The position numbers were made by a program, and so were the translations under genes. Of a stretch of DNA of 64,000 bases, positions 33,101-47,000 are shown one piece after another. The DNA is taken from NCBI GenBank assembly GCA_036426205.1, contig CM071570.1, positions 71,870,228 to 71,934,227 on the forward strand. Direction: 5' to 3'. Origin of the DNA: Ascaphus truei (Eukaryota; Chordata; Amphibia; Anura; Ascaphidae). The notes beneath the pieces were generated by a model. That model was not told where the DNA came from, made no database searches, and saw only the letters and a list, made by a program, of their open reading frames with translations. Position 1 is the stretch's first letter. Each line of letters starts with the position of its first letter.

Positions 33101-36100
33101 CTCAGTGATCCTCTTACAGATACGTGCAGGATTCCGCGCAAATACTTCCAGTATCACTCACAAATAATCATAGCAATACACGTTTTATTTTCAGACACAA
33201 AACAAAAATATTTCAGGACAAATCCCAATAGTACACTCACAAGAAACCATTCACAATTTCTCAGGGAAGTCACGTAAACACAAACAATTAGCTAAAGTGC
33301 AGTAGCATATGGATCTTGTTACCCACACCAATAATTTGCAAACAAGTCAACTTATCTTCATTTAATATTCCCAAGCTTTGATTTTAGCTTTCATGATGCA
33401 GAAATAGTTTCCTACAGTATTTGCAGATCTCTGGATCCTACCCCACAGAACACCGTTTGGGGGCATATAGCATATAGTATAAAAAATAATAGACAGCATA
33501 AACATCCAAGGACGTAAACTGAACTCCAAGAGTTAGTCATTCTTCCCATAAACAAATCCTGCTGCAGCAATTCTTTTTCTCTGGATAGATCCTCCATGAT
33601 GCTGCCTTACCTTTTTCAGTCCATTCTGCCCTTTAGTGTCACACTAACAAATAAATCAGCACCAGTAGCTTCTTCTTTCTTTCTTTCTTTCTTTGTGTTG
33701 CATACAAGTCTTACATGGTCCAAATACACATTGATTATCAATATGATGAACTGCACAAGAACAGAAGAATGGTCTATTCTGACCAGAAAAGCGTGAATGT
33801 TATAATACTTTTAGGTACAAAAAACAATATTTCACCTACTATTTTTACAGAATTAGGTTATAATATATACACACATATTATCATAGGTAAATAGAAACAT
33901 AATCCAAGTTTGTCAATTGCAATGCGAATGTACATAAATCACAATTTATATTACAATATTTGTGGATTTCATTTTTTTTCATTATTATTATTACATTTAT
34001 TGTATCGTAATTGCTAATCGCAATCCCTTTGTGTTATGCAATTAAAAAGATGTGATAACGGTCTTCTCAAATGTGGACAAATTAAATACACTGTTGTTAC
34101 GAGTGTGCTCTGCCCTCAACTTTAAACAACGTGGATGCTACACATTTGTCACAATCTGTGATACAGTAATCCAGTGTGGTGTGTTTTAGCTCTTGCATTA
34201 ATAAAATATGTTAACACAAATGTGCATTTGCTAGAAAAATAAGAGATACAGAAAATAAATAACTGGCATATTACAGGATAAACAGAAAATAGGACAAAGT
34301 CATTTAATCTCAAACGTTTCATGCAGAATAAAATTTCTCGCCTTATATGCAAAGATAGCAAAGGCAATAAGACATGTATACAGTTTAAAAAAAAAAATAC
34401 AATTCAATCCAGAGTAATAAGTATCATATATCGCATGTATGGTTGACAACCCCACCTGTTGATTTCAATTTTATTATTTTTCTTTTCATAAAGCGTGCTA
34501 ATGAAAACGTGTATTTTATTCTTTCTTATTTAAGGAAAACTACCTTTCTTAATAATATTTGCTGACTTTACCATAAACGAAAAGAAGTTAATAGCAACAA
34601 TACAAAAGAAGAGCTTTCAGTTTTCAGGAACAATGTGAAATAAAGCCATGCAATAGAATGCACGGAGCATTGGGGCAATCAATAGATGGATAATGTATTT
34701 GAGTAAATGAAACGATCATAGCGAAGGTGAGATTTATTGCGCTTCTCTGAAGCATAATCCTTCTTTTATGGCTCTCACAATGTACTGTGACTCTGTATGT
34801 GTGTATGGCGCAGAATAGGAAGAGTAAAACCTTTAGAGATGAGATGTAAGCAATAATTAAGGTTTTCTGGAGTGTCAAGCCAAGGTGCTGGAATTTTAAT
34901 TGATACAGCAGTATCTGATACACGGCTGCTCTGTTTTCTTTTGTCCCGGTGACATGTAAACCTGAAGCCTAAACTGTGTCTGAAAATGAAGCCTTAACTG
35001 TTTCGGAAAATGTCTTTTTTTTTTTTTTTTTTTTTTTCCATTTGCAGAAATCTGCGGAATTTGCCCTAACAGTTATAGATTAAGGTAATTAGCCAGGCAT
35101 TGGCCAACAAAATGTGTTAGTGAAACGACAATTTATAGAAAGTATGTGATCTCTTTCGAGGTGGAGGGAGTCTAAGAGAAAAGGATGCTTAAAGATGCAA
35201 GAGGTTCACCATCATTATCATCATTATCATCATCAAACATACAAGATGGATATAGAAGGCTTTCAAAATGACATATTTGCCGTTTTCTAAGTAGACCTTA
35301 AGAGTAAAAGTTTACATTACTGGTTGAATCTTTAAAAATGCCATAGAAAATGTAATAGCTAATTTGTATGTCTATTATTAAGTAAGTGAGGGGTACAAAA
35401 AAAAATTGTTACCTCCAACATGTGATCATTAATCGTACATTTTCTCGTTTCATGTGACCATTTATTACAAGAATAAATAAGCCTACCTTCCACCAACAAC
35501 AACAAAAAACAACTATTATCGTGATGATGTGTTTGATACATTAGGCAATGACATCGGTGCCACACGAGATGGGGAAATACTTACTATTTGGAGTTGCTTT
35601 GCGTTTCGTTCCCTAGGCTTTGCTACTTTACGCTGATCTGTAAGTGACCCCTGTGCTCCCTTGCAAGATGATGGCACCAATGAGACATGGCTGTGAAATA
35701 AAAGATAGCAGTCAGTGTACTTCTTCACAGCTCTCCTTCCCTTCTGTCCCTTTCATGGGAAGCTCCTCTACTGTCCTTTATATCTGGATTGTAGTTAAAA
35801 ACCAATGTCTGGCTAACTTTTAAAACTGTGCTCTCTCTTGAAGTCTTAAGACTGAGGTGTCAGGTTGATACAAATGACTCAATGGCTCGGGCTACGTTTG
35901 ATTGATATCCCTTAGACCCTGGCTCTATATCAAACCCAGAAAAACTGTTTTCCAAGCATTTATGGGTTGGCTACATTATGGTTTCCAATGGGAAACTAAC
36001 TGCATCTTTACTCAATGATGTTTGAAACATGTGAATGACTATTGTTTGCTGGTTTCATGTTGCTCCTCCCAGGTCTCCTTTTCCCTCCCACTTCGGTGTC
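30184..36100. other. Upstream region of NKX2-4, transposon-poor
   Basis: About 5.9 kb, AT-rich, without recognisable transposon ends, inverted repeats or exons. It holds only simple repeats: A-rich tracts near 30474-30515, (TTTC)n near 33673-33694, a poly-T at 35016-35038, and (ATC)n near 35212-35235. The segment 35040-35130 reads as complex, non-repetitive sequence with several TAAT/ATTA cores and is a candidate conserved element. I cannot test conservation. Confidence 0.5.
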
Positions 36101-36295
36101 TGCTGTAAACCTGGCGAGATGCTAAAATAAACCCGAGATAAGAGAGCTTAGGGCTCGCCTACTTCTCTAAGGCGATCAATCGGATCTCAGGCGCCCTCCA
36201 ATCACCCTCTTACGTAGACATCCACAAGGAGAAAGAACTGACACTACGCAAGGCTGATCAGTTCATCATTTTTTCACCTGCTTGGTTGCTGAACC
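36100..36295 (+). promoter_or_regulatory. Probable NKX2-4 proximal promoter and 5' UTR
   Basis: The 200 bases before the NKX2-4 start contain a CCAAT word (36198) and 'ctaaaataaa' (36121), an AT-rich element in a more GC-rich context. The initiation site is not determinable from sequence. The ATG at 36296 sits in GAACCATGT, an acceptable Kozak context. Confidence 0.35.
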
Positions 36296-36665
36296 ATGTC
36301 GTTGAGCCCAAAGCATACTACACCTTTTTCAGTGACTGACATTCTGAGTCCAATTGAAGAGACCTACAAGAAATTTGGTGGCATGGACAACACTGGAAAC
36401 CTCAGCACTCCTCTGGGAGCATACCGACAGACACATGTCTCCCAGGCAGGTATGCAGCAGCACACCATGGGCCACAATGCCACTGTTACCACCACCTACC
36501 ACATGCCACACAGCGTATCGCAGTTCTCACATGGTTCAATGGGAGGATACTGCAATGGGAGCATTGGCAACATGGGAGATATACCTTCTTATCAAGACAC
36601 CATGAGGAATAGCGCTGCAGCCACAGGCTGGTATGGTGCCAACCCAGACCCCAGGTATTCATCAA
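36296..36665 (+). CDS. NKX2-4: NKX2-4 exon 1
   Basis: 370 bases, 123 codons plus one base. It encodes the TN motif and the Gly/Met/Ser-rich region ending in NPDPRYSS. The donor is A|GTAAGTA. Reading through without splicing would stop at 36715, so the splice is required to join the ISRFMGP segment. Confidence 0.95.
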
Positions 36666-37575
36666 GTAAGTATGTCATCTTGGGTGTACTATATAACTCA
36701 GACTATGTTGTTTGAACTACTTAATATATGTGGATTTTATATGAACCTATATTGGTAAAGATAAAGTCAGCTGTCATAATGTTGGGTACACCACGTGACT
36801 TGGAATATGTATTGTTGATGGAGTCCTCTGAAACGAATTCTCAACTTATGTTAAGTGTAATGTTGGATAAACATCTTGAAGTGTCAACAAGCTAATTGCG
36901 TGTTTGTCAGTTTCTAGATTTATGGGACCGTCGACTGGCATGAATATGGCTGGCATGGGCACTTTGCAAGGTATAGCAGAAGCTGCTAAATCCATGGCAC
37001 CTCTTCATGCTGCCCCTAGAAGAAAAAGAAGAGTTCTTTTCTCTCAAGCTCAAGTTTATGAACTGGAAAGGAGGTTCAAGCAACAGAAGTATCTGTCTGC
37101 CCCTGAGAGGGAGCACCTTGCTAGCATGATCCACCTCACTCCCACCCAAGTGAAGATCTGGTTTCAAAATCACAGGTACAAAATGAAAAGACAGGCTAAG
37201 GATAAAGTCACCCAGCAGCTGCAGCAAGAAAGCAATTTGTGCCAACAGCAATCCCCTCGCCGTGTTGCAGTACCAGTGTTGGTAAAAGATGGAAAGCCCT
37301 GCCAAAACAGTTCCAACACATCAACACCTAATCAACAAGTACCACAACAGCAGAGTGGCACCAATGGGGTACTTTCTTCTTCTAATAACGCTGTCCATCC
37401 ACATCAGAATCAACAGGTTAACTCGTTAAGCCAGGCTCCAGATCTAGAAGAAATGTCACCGAGTCCCCAGTCGCTCCACAGTCAAGTTGCCAGCATGGCT
37501 CAGATGGACACTTCAAGTGTAGATTACAGCAACGGGATGGTCAACCCTAACATGCTCTATGGCAGAACGTGGTAG
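36296..37575 (+). CDS. NKX2-4: NKX2-4 homeobox transcription factor (2 exons, whole gene)
   Basis: A complete gene of 344 codons: exon 1 36296-36665, intron 36666-36910 (GTAAGT...CAG), exon 2 36911-37575. It encodes an NK2-class homeodomain activator or repressor that binds CAAGTG-type sites in the nucleus. The family patterns ventral forebrain and foregut. Residues 10-21 are the TN (tinman) repressor motif ([13 protein letters not shown]). The homeodomain spans 160-219, with [11 protein letters not shown] and the NK2-specific tyrosine at homeodomain position 54. The NK2-specific domain is at 238-254 ([17 protein letters not shown]). The C-terminus is LYGRTW. The N-terminus [23 protein letters not shown] fits NKX2-4, not its paralogue NKX2-1. 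The alanine and glycine runs of the mammalian protein are absent. It is convergent with XRN2, as in human. Confidence 0.95.
36911..37575 (+). CDS. NKX2-4: NKX2-4 exon 2
   Basis: 665 bases, entered after a TTTGTCAG acceptor, completing an Ile codon (I124) and continuing [12 protein letters not shown]. It carries the homeodomain, the NK2-specific domain and a Gln/Asn/Ser-rich tail, with stop TAG at 37573-37575. Confidence 0.95.
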
Positions 37576-37664
37576 AGAGCATCTTTGGATCTGTACTCAT
37601 GTGCAGGTCAAAATCAGCTGAACATACAGCATGATATTTCCACTGGAGGTTCACACTGCATTGA

Positions 37665-37684
37665 GGGGGGGGGGGGGGGGGGGG
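37665..37684. repeat. Poly-G tract (20)
   Basis: 20 uninterrupted G, 90 bases after the NKX2-4 stop and on the sense strand of its probable 3' UTR. Confidence 0.95.
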
Positions 37685-38313
37685 AGAAGGTGTGGGGGTT
37701 AGGAAGAGACCTTTACTATAAGATTTGATTTCTTTACTTAGACTGCAAAAAATGACAAGAGGTTTGGAAGTGGTGCAGCCACAGTAAAAGATTTTTGGAC
37801 AACTGTACTTCTGGACGATTCCAATGTGTTTCACATACCCACGGTTACCTGCAGATGTTGCAACATTAGACGGCGGAACTTAAGAACACTAATTTTTAAC
37901 ATGAGAACTGGATAACTCTCAAAGCGACCTTATATTTTTGTTTGTTTATTTAGGTGATGTATAAATATTTAACAAAATTAACAACGTGAATCTACTGAAC
38001 TGACAGCTCAGTTTTCAAGAGACTGCCAGCTACATAAACAATTTTAGACGGATTCCAAATTCTGTTGTTGTTTTGTGTTTAATAGTCAATGAATATTGTA
38101 TTTTTTTATTTTTTAGAAATGCAATTACTCTTTGCAGTATTTTACTGAGGTTCTCGTCGTCATTTTTTGATTGATTGGAAAACAATCAGAACGTGACAAT
38201 TTAAATAATATACAGGAAACTGTTTTTTTTTTTAAAAAGCCACTGGTTTGTGTAAAGAGAGTTTACAAAAGGAAAAAGGCATCTTTACATGGAAGTCAAG
38301 GTTTTTTTTTTAT

Positions 38314-38331
38314 CCCCCCCCCCCCCCCCCC
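38314..38331. repeat. Poly-C tract (18)
   Basis: 18 uninterrupted C preceded by a T run. Could fold back on the poly-G tract 630 bases upstream if both are transcribed. Confidence 0.95.
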
Positions 38332-39465
38332 AAGAGATGACTGACCATTTGTTTTGTTAGTATGCTGTCCTTATTCCCTAAGTGTTTATATAAATGAGCA
38401 CAACAGCTAGTACTATGCTATACAATACATAGCTTAAACAAAAGACATACTCTAATAATTTAAGTGTAAAACAAAACCCTAATTTTATTTAACAAATACA
38501 TGATGCAGGTGCCATCTCCATGCAAACAGTAGCTCGAACAGAAAGCTTGTAATAGAGGTTTGTATTTGATGCAAGACATTGATCAGAAATATGATGCACC
38601 GCCAGAAGTTATTTGTTGTCTTACAAAATATAAAGATTAAAGTCCAGTTTCCAAAAGTAGCTTTTTATAAACTGTTAAAAACTGTGCAACAAATGTATGT
38701 TACCTTTACTGTGTACTCGACTACCAACCACATTAATCCGCCCTTTATCTCAACAGATTTAACATTTGTTGTATTTTAATTTTTTGGAAAAACCATTTTG
38801 ATTTTAGGTTTAAAATCCTATAGATCATTTTATTTAAATTCGTATACGTTTGGTACTTAGTTAAACAAACAAATTACCTAGGGAAAAACAAGGAAGTCAA
38901 TACTGAACAGTATTCATATATAAACTATTGTACAATTTAATGAACTAAAATAAAGTAAGTCAACAAGGTTCTCTTTAAAAATGGTTAACATTTGTCTATC
39001 CATTTTTTGGGTTTTAAAATTGGAAACATTTCATTACAAAGAAGAGCATCGATCTGGTTTAAGTTAATGTTTAACTTATTTTTGTCTTGTTAATCTATTT
39101 AAGTCTGCGTTCGCATATAGATATTTTTCATGCAAACTTTGTTAGTTTCACAAGCACAAGCAGTTTGCGACAGTAACTTTAAGTTTGGAGACAAATTGTA
39201 TTTTAATTCTCACTTCAGTGATTTTTGTTACACTACCATCTTTAAAATAATTTTAACAAGTACAGCCGCACAAAGGAATCCCAATGCACTCTCCCAATAT
39301 AAGATACAGTAATAAGAAGTCTTGCACATAATAATAATTAAAAACAAACATTTTGACATTAGGAAAAAATGTACACATTCAAGATAAACACTTTTTATAG
39401 GATATATACGCGTCTTCGATTGCAACTCCCCCCACAACATTTGAATGTAACAAGAAATAAAAGGA

Positions 39466-42400
39466 GTACCATTTTGTTGACCTGTAAATTAAATTGTTAG
39501 ATTTTACGAATCATGCTTTAAAGGTGAATGCTAGTTATGTTTTGGATACAGAAAGCTTGTTCTTGGCATTATTGATGTAAACTAATAATGCATGCAAACA
39601 CATTCCTGTGTTACAATCTGAACGTTGTATTAGATGCATTGAAGTAGTGGACCTTTGTTGCTTTTGAGAAGAAACATTTCTATAAGCTTTGCAGTTCAAA
39701 TCTGCAATAAGCATACGAATGTGCAGACTAGGTGAAACTCATTAACTGAAGAGGAGGATAAGTGTCCCTACATTGAACAAGCCAGAAAGAGTACTTGGGC
39801 CGGGGGGGAATGGGGGGAGGACAAAGCCACCTTAAAGTTCAGCAGCATCTCAGAGCTCCCACTAATAACCTAAGTCTGAGGATATTACAATGTCCAGAAG
39901 ACCAAGGAACTTCATTGTCACTTGTTTATTTTTTAATTCAACTAAGCTGTGGGAGCCACACAAAAAGGACAGGGGATGAACAGGTACATTTCTCCCATTT
40001 CGTTAATTAAAATACAATCATAGGCATCATTTTACTGAATATCTTCACTTATATGTCAAAACAAAAATGGCATCAAGCTGATATAGTGTGAATTGTGTAC
40101 CTACATTTAACTGGGGCACATAAAAAGCACCCGGCGTCATTACTAAGTTTCATACATTAAAAACTTGTTGAAATGACTTGCATTGCAGGTATAATGAAGT
40201 GCTGACCTTCTGCTAAACGAGCATATGTTTTAGGGAAGACCAATATTTTGCATTTCAGATACTCGGCTTTGAGACAATTTTACATTTGGAACCTGTGATC
40301 TTCCCCAATTTCATTATATTTTGTTTTCAATAAATCCACTGCAATATACTACCTTCATTTCTATCCTTTTGAGTTTTGATTTCCATCTACCAAATGTATT
40401 AATCTGACAGGTAAATCTGCAGACAGATTTAAAGTCGTTTTACCTTTAACGTGCACGCGATTCGCTTAATGATGGCAATGTGCATGGATTTGCTACATAA
40501 ATAGCCTACAAATTGTAAATTAATAAAACTATTAATATCTCAATGTACAAGGGTTAACGTGAAAAATAAATTACAATAAATTAATCAAGAAGCTTGTGCC
40601 GTTTTAAATCTACACTGAAAATCGAGCCCATCGATAACAGTATTATTTGCCAGCGTTGTAGACACCAAAATCCAGGTTTGTGGGAAGGGAACAGGACCAC
40701 TTAAAAATCTAGCGCCTCCGTTGAATTGGGGGGGGGGGGGGGGGGGGGCGGGGTGGTGGGGGTGGAAATTGTATTGTTGTAAAACGTTTCAAGCAGAAAC
40801 ACAATTAATAAAAGTTCTTGTGACCAGTTTTATATATAAAATGTCAAGATCTCAGACTAATTGATGCACACATTTGTATTGCAGATATTGATCGTGTATT
40901 TACCATAAACACCAACCCCCTCACCTCTTCCACATGGATTTTAATAAGGGTTGGTTTATATAAGATGCACTTTTCAACTTGTGCAAACCGATCCATAATA
41001 CTATGGCTATAATAGGCATAGCGTTTCTTTAAATGCGTTAAGAATAATGCTATACCATTGCAGACAGTGGGGATTCAAACACAAAGAATAACTACAATTA
41101 GGTCCTGTAACCTTAACAACTATTTTATTTTGGAAGAAATACATTGCTGGAAAAAGTGACATGACATCCAGTACAGTTTCGTTTTAGATGCGTCTTATCT
41201 ATAAAAACAAAAAAAAAACTACTGCCGATGGATATAAAAAGATATAAAAAGATAGTGTAACAAAGTATGTAAGCTTTCAATTTATTTGCATGACACGCTA
41301 TAAAGGGGGTACATTTATTGTAAAAGCTGGGAGATGTGCTTAAAATACACATTTACATACATATAGACATGTATACAAAGTCACACCCTTTAATACATCT
41401 ATGCATGTTTCTGTATATTTCACATCGGCAAAAAAAAAAAAACCCCACAAGCTATCCCCTAAAACAGTTAATTAGTTCAGCATTAATACAACATTTAGCC
41501 ATAAAACATGTTTGCTTGTATACATTGAGGCCATTTATACACAACGACCTATTGGGGTAGTTTGCCTTCTTATGGTGGGGCATCCAACCCTGTAGAGAAG
41601 TGCTGATCTGGGGCAGAAAATGAAATAACTGTTCCAGCGGTTTGTCTATTCCCCTCAAATAAACTAGATCATAGGTTTGTTGATAGTCCAAGGGAAAATA
41701 TATCTGTGCTGTACAGCCATGTGTATTAAGTGATCCAGCAGATCTGGTTAATTTCTCATCGATTAAAAGTGAAAAATATCTCCTGCCTTTGATCCATTAT
41801 TTTATTTAAAATCGAAGTTTTAAAACACCTATATTTTTGTCGGGCAATCATAGACCAACAGGGAATTTCGATTAGAGCCGGTGAATGTTTAATCCATAAC
41901 CAATTCAGTACAGCATGAATTGTATATTCTATCCGACATGATTCAGAAACAGAATAGGTTTTACTCCAAGGAAAGCACAAGGAAATCATTTATTGTTCTG
42001 CTTCAACAGGTTCCATTTAATCTTGGTAATTGTGATACTTCCTATAGGTGTAGAGACTACTTTATTTTCAAATGAACGTGGGCATTTCCTGAAAACGAGC
42101 CTTTAGCAAAAGATTGTACAAATACCTAGGTGATTTTGTGAAAACACAAATGCAAAATATAACATACACTACATAAAAACCATGCATCCCTAAATGTTAT
42201 TTAGATTTAATGATGGAAACAGACAGTAGTTATCATAGTTTAGACTGCTGTGTTTAACATTTGGATTACTGGAGAGCCATTCAGAGCAATTTTGGTCTTT
42301 TTTCTCCACTATTGGTGACTAAGATGAAACTACAAATACATAACACACTTTGGGAATCTACAACAGCGCTGACCTCTACTTAACACAGCAGCCCTACAAA

Positions 42401-43420
42401 AGTGTAGGCTTGTTACAGGTTTCAATCCCTTTTATTCAGTGATGTAGTTCTGTAGGAGCCTCAGGGATCTCTGTGGATGTTGCATCATATTACTATCTAG
42501 TCATCATTTACTCTAAGCTAGATAAAACAAAAAGGAAAATAAAACAAACTATCAATGATTCCTATACTATTGGGGTCATTTACTTTTTTTAAGCTAGATC
42601 TACTTTAAAAGGTAACATTGTAGGGGGATTGACTGAACATCTTCAGAAGATCCTGACTTGCATTGTTTTGTAGATATCTGAAATAACAAATACTACTTTT
42701 TCCCTTTTTTGTCAAAGATTAGTTGAGTTGACTAGCAAAAAAATAAAGCAACAATTCTAAGTTGCAGTAATACGTGCTGGCACCTTTAAAGGTTTTAGGG
42801 GGTTTTTCCCCCAGAAAGAAAAAAAGTTTAGGACACCCAGTCACAGGGAAAAATTCTGGATAATGTGGTGATAAAAACGAAATGACCAATGCAGTTTATA
42901 AAAATACTCACAGCCAACATACTGTTAAAGAGGCAGAGAATAGTGAACTAAAGACAGTTCAATGTGTAATAGCTTAAATATAGCAGACACTGAAAAAGTG
43001 AATTGTTTTTGTTTTGTCCATGGTTTGACACGTGAGTACTTTATAATTACTATATAAACAGATGAACATAAATCTGATATTCCTGAATTCAGCAGACCCC
43101 AGACACAGGATATTCCTTTCATTTTTAACAGGATGCAAGTAAAACCATGTATGAGTGTTTAAATATTAAAGAAACCAGTTGTGAAATTAAAAAAAAAAAA
43201 AATTCTGCAACACCATAAAAGCTGGATGTTAGGAAAAATAAACACACAAGAGCACTGCGTGGTATAATGTCGAGATCTCTTTATAAAACAATTCCTGGAA
43301 ACAAAAATACAATAGACAACAATGAAACTGCCTTCAAAGAATAAAGATGCATCTTTTCCCAAAATATTGCAGACATCAGAGGCTTTAAAACTTCTAAAAG
43401 TTGACCCTTTCACTTCCATT
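39466..43420. other. Intergenic sequence between convergent genes
   Basis: About 4 kb, AT-rich, with no recognisable exon or transposon. It contains a 21-base G run (40728-40748). On the minus strand AATAAA (plus TTTATT) at about 42430 is one possible end for XRN2 transcripts. Confidence 0.4.
40728..40748. repeat. Poly-G tract (21)
   Basis: 21 uninterrupted G followed by further G-rich sequence to about 40765. Confidence 0.95.
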
Positions 43421-43429
43421 TTGACACAC

Positions 43430-43665
43430 CCAGTTAATCGTGAGGGTCTGCATGCCAGGGACCCTTATGACATACTGGGTACATCGCTTTCTAGGGGCTG
43501 ATGGGGCCCAAGCGCTGGATGTCCCTTCCACTTCCATTCCAGTCACTGGGGGAGTAGGAGGGTCGTTACATTAAGTGATCATTACTGAAGTGATCATATG
43601 GTCGCAATCCCGAAAGTCCAGTGGCACTTAGGTGCTACTGGACATCCGGCATCAGAAAGTTTAAT
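43430..43665. repeat. Short repeat with hairpin, XRN2 3' UTR or downstream
   Basis: A GC-richer block with a hairpin at 43616-43643 (GTCCAGTGGCAC against GTGCTACTGGAC, loop TTAG) and a direct repeat 'aagtgatcat' at about 43573 and 43588. Probably a MITE remnant. It lies 300-530 bases past the XRN2 stop. Confidence 0.45.
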
Positions 43666-43962
43666 TCATTAGCAATCTATTTTCAAACACTAGCAGGCAG
43701 CTTGTGCCACTAAAAATGTGGAACAAATGCAAGTGTTGTATAGAAGTTGAATGACAACCAAATATCAACTTACAAAATAACCATTTGCAACAGAAATGCA
43801 TTCTACCATCACAAGTTTTTTTTTTTTTTTAAAAAAAAAAAGCACATTTGTATACTGCTATAAATGAAAGGGATTAAAACAAAATTTAAAAACCAGATAC
43901 ACTCTCTGGCATAACATATCCACCGGCATGTGTTTTATAAAGATGTTTCCATTAAAAACAGT

Positions 43963-44025
43963 TTATTTCCAGTTGTATCTTCCAGAGGGAGGTGGCAGTT
44001 GAAAAGACCTTCCGGAGTTGTATCC
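43963..44025 (-). CDS. XRN2: XRN2 last coding exon
   Basis: 63 bases: [20 protein letters not shown] then TAA at 43965-43963. Human ends [10 protein letters not shown]. Acceptor TTTACAG. Confidence 0.96.
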   Translation of the reverse strand, partial: GYNSGRSFQLPPPSGRYNWK

Positions 44026-47000
44026 CTGTAAACACACAAAATTAGAGTTTGTTTATTGGATTAGGTACGGGAAAAAGACCGCCACTTTATTCAGACTAGC
44101 TGAACTGTAACAATGCTCCCATAACAAAAGCTACTACCCTGGAATAAACTAATCACAAGTTAATGTTTACAGATGTACTGAACATACTTTAGGTTAAAGA
44201 AACACAGCAATTTGGATAACATCTCAATGTTGTTTTCTAATAAATACTTTTAGACTTGGTAAGAGACAAAGAAAACCATCATCCAAAACAGGTGCAAAAT
44301 GATCTGCTCTGGGGTGGTTTAAAACTGCTGGTTAAGAATGATCATTTTATCACAGTCATATCAGACTTGTAAAGCGTTAGCTGAATTGTTTTAATTGTTT
44401 AACTGGGATATATAATGTTTTAATTTTAACATGCAAGAAAAACGGCTCAAAGGCTCTTTTCCCCCTATATTAGAAACAGACAATATTTCACAACAATTAA
44501 CATCAATTGCAGACATATGATGCAGAAGTAAGCACTTCCTATTTACCTGTCTACTCTGGTCTGAACGGGTATCACGTCTTTGATAATAGTTACTCGGTCC
44601 TCCCTGTCCAAGTTGCTGGTTCTGTAGGAACGCAGGATTTGGGGTCGGAATTAGTCCAAAATTTCTGTTGAAAATAAGAAGTATGCAATGGAATCAGGAG
44701 CAAAAAAAATAAAAAATTCACCCGAATTGATGCAAGCAATACTAAAAGTCATGTATGGCTCCAGAGTGATACTGTGACATCTGTAGATTGAGATTTGTTT
44801 GAAATAAACCGTTCAAACAAAAACTAAGATAAAAGCTTTCAATTTCTAGTGAACAAAAATATAGGTTTGGAAATAGTGGAAAAAGCCAGTGCTAGTCAAA
44901 TACGTTATCCACAGAGTAAACCTATGCAACACGGGAGAATGCTTTCTTTGCTGAAAGTCCAGACTTCTTAGGCTCACTATTCTTTCTAGTTAATTGCAGA
45001 TTGCAATTTAATTCTTGCAGAAAAGAATTTTGAATCTAGGGTAGGGGCCTTGTCTTTTTTCCCATCCATTATCCTGTGCAATATGTCAGAAGGTCTGATC
45101 AGGAAGAAACCTTTTCAAGTTCTATTGATGCCGTTTTCAATTGACCGTGGTGACCTAGCAACATCAGCACTAATTGGCGTAGACTGATATTTGGTATACA
45201 GTTTATATGGGAACACAAATTCAACATCTATTATAATCTAGATTGCCATTCCATATTACCAACAGCAACAAATGTTTTAATTGCCTCAATATATCAATTC
45301 AATTCTAATATCCTAAACAAACATGAACCAGCAACAGTGCGCTAAATTGCCTCCTAAGCATACAGGTGTGTATGTACATGTATTTTCTATGCAGTAAATA
45401 ATGATTAGCAATTAAAGTGCAACATTTTCAGATTAGCACCTGCTTTTTCACATCACCGTACGTTCATATGTATGCATCATATTTCACATCTTTTATTGTG
45501 CTTTTTGCGGAAATTTTCCCTTCGAGAAGCACATTTTAAAAAGTAAAAAAAACACACTAATTGCTAGAGTATATTAAACCCTCGAACCAGTGTGAATTCT
45601 CAAATGCCCAACGCCTTCCAAATTTATAGGAAGGGAAAAGAACCTGTAGATAAAGGTTAGTGAAATTTCCTCAGCTTGGAAAAAAGCCTGTTTATATTGG
45701 AGACATTTAACCTACACTGTTGAATAAACACATGTAGACACTTAAATATGCGTCAGTATTAACAATTTTCTTTATACAGACTGACGACCGATTCCAACTA
45801 CAGCCATTGAATACTCAAGATAAAGCAGAGTATAAAATCAAGGTCTGGTCAAAGATTGAAACCAGCTATGGTTTTATAGAATAAAATGTGATGAACAGTG
45901 CGAAAACATGTAATTTTATCATCTCCCGCTCCCTACAACCAAATCTGTCACTGCTTAAATGCCTAATCATATCTAACAAATGCAACAAACTTGTAAACTT
46001 TGGAAACTTCTGTGTTTTGTTAGTGAACATATGTATAACATCCCTTATTACTAAACCATGTCACATTCTTTCTATAGCATGGTACTTATTAGTCTGTGGA
46101 TTCCATAATCCCACTCAAAGTCCCTTCTGCTTTTAATTCAGTTCAGTCTGAAGTAGTTAAAGAAACGGTTTTCAGTGGCATTTAATAACTACTGCCCTAC
46201 AGTGACACTGCCCTACAATAGGCTTGTCAGGCCTGAAAAAGTTGTACCAAAGAAGCTGATTAGGACTTCAAGAGGTTTGTAGCAAGAATCAATGGCTGGT
46301 CTGTGCTAAAGCTGCAGTTCCAGCATAAATGTGATAATAGTGGAACTTTATTAGTTATGCCTCATTAAGCTTCACAACAGACCTAAAAAGAAAATGGGTT
46401 TAGCATGTCCTAAAACTGAATGCAGAAACACACATCTTGCCCAGTTTTATAGTGTATATATAATCTTGAGGCAAAGGTGAAGGAAATGGGGATGTAATTG
46501 CAGGAATTGAAAAGTAAATTTAAAAAGTAATTTTAAAGAGAAACATGTTTAACAGATTCTTAGGCTTCAAACATCAAATGTCATATTAGGTAGCCACATT
46601 CAATCAACAAACTGCTTAGAAATAAACAAACTCTTTAATACAGATCAATATCTTACCGTTGTGGTGGCTGACTAAAGAGAGGGGGACGATTTTGCCACTG
46701 GTTTTGTGGCCTCAAATCTACAGGAATTAAGAAACCTTGTTAAAAAAATAAAAAAATAGCAACATGAAGCCTTCAACATGAAATTAATAGATGAAAGTAT
46801 TGTGTATTATATATTCAGGGTATGCTCACAAGGTGTCTGACTGGCCAATGTGTAAAAAAACAATAAAAACACCTGTGCAAATGTGTTTACCTGAAAACAT
46901 TAAATGGGGGACATTTAAGGTTAACATTGTCATTCAGAAAGTACACAAAGCTTCACAATACTCATCAACTGCAGCTCAGAGCTAGTTGTATCAACTTAAA

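Larger units (their letters stand above)
37576..39465 (+). other. Probable NKX2-4 3' UTR
   Basis: No coding or transposon sequence follows the stop. AATAAA hexamers occur near 38949 and at 39456-39461, and either could end the transcript. The stretch holds a 20-base G run (37665-37684) and an 18-base C run (38314-38331). Confidence 0.35.

Noticed and set aside
36907..37305. Antisense frame opposite the NKX2-4 homeodomain
   Set aside because: Shadow of the conserved coding strand; no independent support.
36296..37575. NKX2-1 instead of NKX2-4
   Set aside because: The N-terminus ([13 protein letters not shown] with [10 protein letters not shown]), the RYSS splice junction and the XRN2 neighbour all fit NKX2-4 better.
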